52,274 nucleotides of DNA from an uncultured Myxococcales bacterium (GTDB lineage Bacteria > Myxococcota_A > Polyangia > Polyangiales > Polyangiaceae), in assembly GCA_937902985.1 (NCBI GenBank), contig CALFNG010000029.1:1-52274 (forward strand), given 5' to 3'. The notes below the pieces were generated by a model, which was not told where the DNA came from, made no database searches, and was given only the letters and a program-made list of their open reading frames with translations. Position 1 is the first letter of the stretch. Each line of letters begins with the position of its first letter. Positions 48,308 through 52,274 of the stretch are shown here, in pieces. Both the position numbers and the translations under genes were made by a program.

Positions 48308-51300
48308 GGCGTCCTCTGGAGCTTCCGGAAGAAGAGGCCGAAGCGCGCGTCGGCCATCGCGCGCGCGCGCTCTTCGTCGGGCGAAGGGTACGCCTGCGGC
48401 CGCGGAACGGGGCCGTACGCCGAGCGAAGAGCCAGCGCGCCCTCGGCGTCACCGAGGAGCGCCCGCGCCTTTTCCAGGTACGGCAGGTACGGCGCGAACG
48501 GACCGGCTCGCTCGCCATCACGGCGCTCGCGCGCGAAGACGGCCTCGCAGGGGAAGAAGTAGTCGTGCGGTCCCTGCAGCAGCTCGCGCACGAGGCCGCG
48601 CAGCCACCCGAGGGCCTCGTCTTGCGTGAGCGCCGCGAACCCGACGCGTTCGCTGAGCGGCCCCTCGGGCGTCCGGACGACGATCATCGACGCGTGCGGC
48701 TGCCCCGCGGCGACGCCCGACGCCGACAGCATCGCGTGGTCGACGAAGGCGCGGAGAGCCGTGCGATCGCGCTCCGCGGCGACCCAGAGATCGTCCCACT
48801 TTTGCTTCGGTCGCTTGTTCAGCGTGATCGACGTGACGGCTCCGGCGCCCATCGGTAGCGTGCGGCCGCCGATGTCGACGCGGAGCATCCGGGCAACGCC
48901 GGCCGCGTCGACGAGCTCGAGGTCGAGGGCCACGGAGTCGAAGACGCGGCCGCTGTTCGCGTGCTCTCCGGCGCGCCCGAACCGGACCACCTCGATGGCG
49001 TCGACGACCTCGCCGCGCGCCTCGAGCTCGTCGCGCCACGACGCGAGCGTCTCGAGGTGCGGGCCGCGCTCGCCTCGCGCGAAGACCCCCGAGGGCCCTG
49101 CCCCGCGGAGCTCCCGCCCGCGTACCGCGTCGTCGTAGGCTTGCTCGAGCCGGCAGCGCCGCGCGACCGAGTCGAGGAGCACCTCGCGCAAGAAGATCAC
49201 TTCGCGCCGCGCGTCGGTCTCGAAGAGCTCGTCTTCGCGGGCCATCGGGTCGTCGTCGTCGCGCTCGTCGAGACCCACGCGGAAGCGCGCCCACCCCTGG
49301 AGCGGGAACTCGAGGAACTTCACGAGCGCGTGCACCGGCACCGTCAGGCGGCCGTGCGGGAACGGCGGGGCCGGCGGCAGCTGCGCGAGGCCGAGGTGAG
49401 CCGCGAGGTCGCCCCAGAGGGAATCGAGGGCCGCGCGGGCGAGGACGTCGTCGGGTCGCAACCGCTCGCCGGACGCGTCGAGGCTCCTGCGGAGCGCCAG
49501 CGTCCGGGCCTCGGCGCGCGCCTCGGCGATCCGCGTCGTGCCCAGCGGCGCGCGCGGCTCGAGCGAGCCGAGCGTCATCCCGGGCTCGCTCGCCCGGGAG
49601 GGCGGAGCGGGCTCGCGACGGATCGCTCCGAAGAGATCGGGGAAGTACTCCGGAGCCCACCGCCGAAGGGGATGGCGCCTGCGGAGCCGCGACGGATCGA
49701 TGCCGTAGCCGCGCTCGACCGCGTGCAGCAGCTCCTCGACGACCGACGAGGCCGCGAGCCCCTCGCCCGTCAACGGCTCTCGCGACACGTACGAGAGGTA
49801 CAGGCGATCGCGGGTGCCGAGCAGGAGCTCGAGGAAGCCGTACTTGTCGCGCTCGCGCGCGGTGACGTCGCCCTCGCGGCGTCGCGCCCAGCGGAGGTCG
49901 AGCGGATCTTCCGCCTCGGGCGACGGGAACTTGCCCTCGCCCATTCCGCACGCGAAGACAACGCGAAACGGCACGGGCCGCAGCGCCGCCAGCGTGGAGA
50001 CGACGACGCCCTCGCCGGTGGCGCCCCCCGGGAGCCCCTCGACGCGACGACGCGCGAGCTCGCACGCGATCCGGAAGCGGACGCGCAGGTCGCCGCCCGT
50101 CCCGCCGAGGTCGATCTCGCCGAGCGTGTGGACGCGTCGCAGGCACCGCGCGAGCTGCTCTTCTTCCGCGGGATTCGCGGGCGTCACGTACGTCTCGACG
50201 AAGCGGCACAGAAAGGCGGCCCACTCGCGCATCGTGAGCCGCGCCTCGCGCGCGAAGCGCGCGTCGGCCACGAGCGAGCGCACGAGCAGGCCGAACGCCG
50301 CGGCGTCGGGCAGCTCCGCGGCCGACACTTCGTAGGGGACGTACGCCTCGCCGTTCACTTCGAAGGGCCGCTCGTCGCCGCTCGCGTCGCCGCTCATGAA
50401 CGCGCCGAGCGCCAGGCGCCGCAGGCCCTGGTCCCAGTTCAAGACGTCGCGCTCGATGTACGTCGCCTCGTGGTCGCTCCGATCGGCGCCGTGCACGATG
50501 CCGAGGCCGTCGCACCAGGCGGCCCATCGAACGGGATCGACGTCGCCCATGGCCCCGAGGATCGCGGGGTGGAGCACGAGGCGCATGAGCTCCTGGCGGG
50601 TGAACCGCCCGAGCGGCGCAGCGAGCAGGAGATCGACCGCTTCGACCACGCCCCCGCCCCGCGCGAAAGGCGCCGTCGAGCTCGCGCGATGCGGGAGGTC
50701 ATACGCCTCGCGAAAGACCGAGGGCACCTGCGCCACGTACCCGTCTTCGTCGGCGGCCGGAACGAGCACGGCGATCTCGTCGAAGCGAAGCGTCTCGTCG
50801 GCCTCGACCAGGCGCCAGATCTCGCTCGCGACCGCCTCGAGCTCCCGCCGGACGCTCGCGTGCTCGAGGACGACGACACTCTCGTCGCGCTCGAGGCGCG
50901 GATCGGCGGCAGGGCGCGCGGCCGGCGCTGATACGCGGTGAAGGACGTCGCTCTGGATGCGATGCAGGAGCGCGCGACCGGAACGACCGGCGCGAGCAGC
51001 GCTCGGTCCGCCCGCGGGCGCGTCCGCGGGTGCCGCGTCGAGCGGGTCGACGAACCGGTCGTCGTGGTCGAAGCCGGCGATGGCGTTCCATGCGCGCACC
51101 TGCTCGCGTCCAGGGCGGCCCCAGAGGTGCAGCGGCGCGGGGTCGCTGGCGTCCGGATCTTCCCAGAAGCCCTCGCACGGGCTGATGGCGTAGAGCACGA
51201 CCTCGGTCGCGCGCGCCACGCGCTCGATGAGCTCGAGGAACCCGCGCGCGACGTGCGCGAACCCGAAGACGTGAACGGCGCGCGGCAGCCTCTGCGGCGT

Positions 51301-51960
51301 CGCCTCGAGGGCGGCCACCGCCCGGTGAAGGGGAACGAGACGAACGAGAGGTCGCTGTCCATCGCCCACGCGCTCGGCCAGCCCGCCCTCGCCGAACATC
51401 GCGAGCCAGAGACGCCGCTGCCAGGTCGCCGTCTCGACGTACCGAGGCGCGGTCGCCGCGGACCCGGCCGGCTCGTCGCCGAGGCCGCCGAGGCCGCGCT
51501 GCCACGCGGCCAACATGTCGCCGCGCGAGTAAGTGTACTCCTCGAAGAGGCGCCCGATGCGCGACGCGAGCTGCACGCGGCGCACGTCCATCGGGTCGGT
51601 CGCGTCGCCTCCGCCGCCGAGGTACGCGCGCACCGGCGCGAGCTCGGCGTGCGCGAGCGCCTCGTCGTCGAGCAGGATACGGAGGGCCATCGCCTCGATC
51701 GCGGCCGCGTCCGCCACGCGCGCTCCCGACAGCGCCTCGACGACGTCGGCGGCGAACGCCGTGAGCCTCGTGAACTCGAGGTTGGCAGCGACGCCCTGCT
51801 CGCGCGCGATGCCCAGGCGAAGGTAGGCCTCGACGTCCGCGCTCGGCACCACGACGCGCACGGGCGCGAGGGCTCCGTCCCGGGCCTGCTGCGCCCGCAC
51901 GCGCGTCGCGAGCTCGGCCAGGATCTCTGCGGCGCTGTTCGAGTAGACGAGGCTGACCAT
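48304..51960 (-). CDS. recC: Exodeoxyribonuclease V gamma subunit
   Basis: RecC holds the complex together and reads the Chi site. The 1218-residue protein begins with VYSNSAAEILAELATRV, followed by VRVVVPSADVEAYLRLGIA and LEFTRLTAFAADV. RecC-type segments include VHVFGFAHVARGFLELIERVA, EIAVLVPAADEDGYVAQVPSVF, FRVVFACGMGEGKFPSPE and DKYGFLELLLGTRDRLYLSYVSREPLTGEGLAASSVVEELL. The helicase motifs are degenerate and there is no intact Walker A, as expected for RecC. The order recC-recB-recD with four-base overlaps makes a coupled operon. About 220 bases upstream lies the tRNA-Ser gene on the other strand. Confidence 0.93.
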   Translation of the reverse strand: MVSLVYSNSAAEILAELATRVRAQQARDGALAPVRVVVPSADVEAYLRLGIAREQGVAANLEFTRLTAFAADVVEALSGARVADAAAIEAMALRILLDDEALAHAELAPVRAYLGGGGDATDPMDVRRVQLASRIGRLFEEYTYSRGDMLAAWQRGLGGLGDEPAGSAATAPRYVETATWQRRLWLAMFGEGGLAERVGDGQRPLVRLVPLHRAVAALEATPQRLPRAVHVFGFAHVARGFLELIERVARATEVVLYAISPCEGFWEDPDASDPAPLHLWGRPGREQVRAWNAIAGFDHDDRFVDPLDAAPADAPAGGPSAARAGRSGRALLHRIQSDVLHRVSAPAARPAADPRLERDESVVVLEHASVRRELEAVASEIWRLVEADETLRFDEIAVLVPAADEDGYVAQVPSVFREAYDLPHRASSTAPFARGGGVVEAVDLLLAAPLGRFTRQELMRLVLHPAILGAMGDVDPVRWAAWCDGLGIVHGADRSDHEATYIERDVLNWDQGLRRLALGAFMSGDASGDERPFEVNGEAYVPYEVSAAELPDAAAFGLLVRSLVADARFAREARLTMREWAAFLCRFVETYVTPANPAEEEQLARCLRRVHTLGEIDLGGTGGDLRVRFRIACELARRRVEGLPGGATGEGVVVSTLAALRPVPFRVVFACGMGEGKFPSPEAEDPLDLRWARRREGDVTARERDKYGFLELLLGTRDRLYLSYVSREPLTGEGLAASSVVEELLHAVERGYGIDPSRLRRRHPLRRWAPEYFPDLFGAIRREPAPPSRASEPGMTLGSLEPRAPLGTTRIAEARAEARTLALRRSLDASGERLRPDDVLARAALDSLWGDLAAHLGLAQLPPAPPFPHGRLTVPVHALVKFLEFPLQGWARFRVGLDERDDDDPMAREDELFETDARREVIFLREVLLDSVARRCRLEQAYDDAVRGRELRGAGPSGVFARGERGPHLETLASWRDELEARGEVVDAIEVVRFGRAGEHANSGRVFDSVALDLELVDAAGVARMLRVDIGGRTLPMGAGAVTSITLNKRPKQKWDDLWVAAERDRTALRAFVDHAMLSASGVAAGQPHASMIVVRTPEGPLSERVGFAALTQDEALGWLRGLVRELLQGPHDYFFPCEAVFARERRDGERAGPFAPYLPYLEKARALLGDAEGALALRSAYGPVPRPQAYPSPDEERARAMADARFGLFFRKLQRTP

Positions 51961-52181
51961 CGGCGCGCGATACCGTAGCGTGCGCGCGGCGTGCGCCTAG
52001 CCTCGCGGGCTCGCGCACCGGGGCGTTCGTCCGGGGGCTTGGTCCCGACGCGCTTGTCGCGGCTCATTCGTCCCGGTCGGCGGTGCGCCCCCGGCAAAAG
52101 CGGCCCCGGCGCCGGAGAGGGCGCCGCCCTGAGGCTTGTCGTAGGGCACTTTTCGTGTAAGTTGCCCGCCCTGGCCCACTA

Positions 52182-52269
52182 GGAGAGGTGACCGAGTGGC
52201 CGAAGGTACCCGCTTGCTAAGCGGGCGCAGGTCAAAAGCCTGCCGCGGGTTCGAATCCCGCCCTCTCCG
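52182..52269 (+). tRNA. tRNA-Ser (anticodon GCU)
   Basis: A complete 88-base class II tRNA. The acceptor stem is GGAGAGG paired with CCTCTCC, with discriminator G at 52269. The anticodon stem-loop is CCCGCTTGCTAAGCGGG (anticodon GCT in DNA). A long variable arm (CGCAGGTCAAAAGCCTGCCG) is typical of serine tRNAs, and the T arm is CGGGTTCGAATCCCG. CCA is not encoded (next bases are CTG). It reads AGC/AGU codons. Confidence 0.95.
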
Positions 52270-52274
52270 CTGAC

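Noticed and set aside
44918-48562. Long plus-strand frames antisense to recB and recC
   Set aside because: They are rich in Arg, Glu and His with no domains. High GC creates open antisense frames; the minus-strand recB/recC are clear.
52136-52163. Promoter for tRNA-Ser
   Set aside because: TTGTCG is present at a suitable distance, but the -10 (TAAGTT) matches too poorly to call.

Overview
The window is about 52 kb of very GC-rich, densely coding bacterial chromosome. Several things point to a Myxococcota (Polyangia-like) genome. There are three Hanks-type Ser/Thr kinases with non-catalytic extensions, a two-FHA protein and a CdnL/CarD protein. There is also a Lys/Ala/Pro-rich histone-H1-like protein, an AgmX/PglI-type lipoprotein, low-complexity Ser/Gly/Asp lipoproteins and many four-base ATGA/GTGA gene overlaps. 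The assignment is inference from gene content only. No transposase, phage gene or CRISPR array was seen.

Layout. 1-10.5 kb: a truncated trypsin-fold protein, then an arginine biosynthesis cluster: argC, a fused argJ-argB gene, divergent argG and argH, argF overlapping argH, and gluQ. An SDR oxidoreductase sits inside it, flanked by two copies of a dispersed inverted-repeat element. 10.5-17.3 kb: gpmI, a PEGA-type kinase and a LysM protein form one minus-strand operon; RNase H, a zinc-metallopeptidase lipoprotein and rpe follow. 17.4-22.6 kb: a GNAT acetyltransferase, a cyclic-nucleotide-binding protein, cdnL, Ppx/GppA, an OmpA-type lipoprotein and the H1-like protein, several with readable sigma-70 promoters. 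22.7-26.5 kb: an unassigned 536-residue protein, then a compact bufferin-like RiPP operon. It has a lipoprotein precursor with three near-identical GK-x-S-C-S repeats, an intergenic hairpin, a DUF692/MNIO enzyme (BufB-like) and a DUF2063 partner (BufC-like).

26.6-38.6 kb: an AgmX-type lipoprotein, a kinase, an HNH endonuclease, a CcmE with the variant CxxxY heme motif, a TPR membrane protein and a kinase with an N-terminal V4R-like sensor. Then comes a minus-strand run (ECF sigma factor, zinc-finger anti-sigma, gshB, double-FHA protein), phaR and an iron/cobalamin-type ABC ATPase. 38.6-52.3 kb: a repeat-bearing intergenic stretch and a minus-strand block of recC-recB-recD, a coiled-coil protein with a PD-(D/E)xK-like domain, an NtrY-like histidine kinase and a TlpA-like thioredoxin. 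The window ends in tRNA-Ser(GCU).

The items most worth following are the bufferin-like operon with its unusual precursor, the ArgJ-ArgB fusion, the nuclease-like gene beside recCBD, the V4R-like kinase, and the dispersed CTCTGCGCCTCTGCGG-type elements. Functions are assigned from motifs read by eye; no database search was run.
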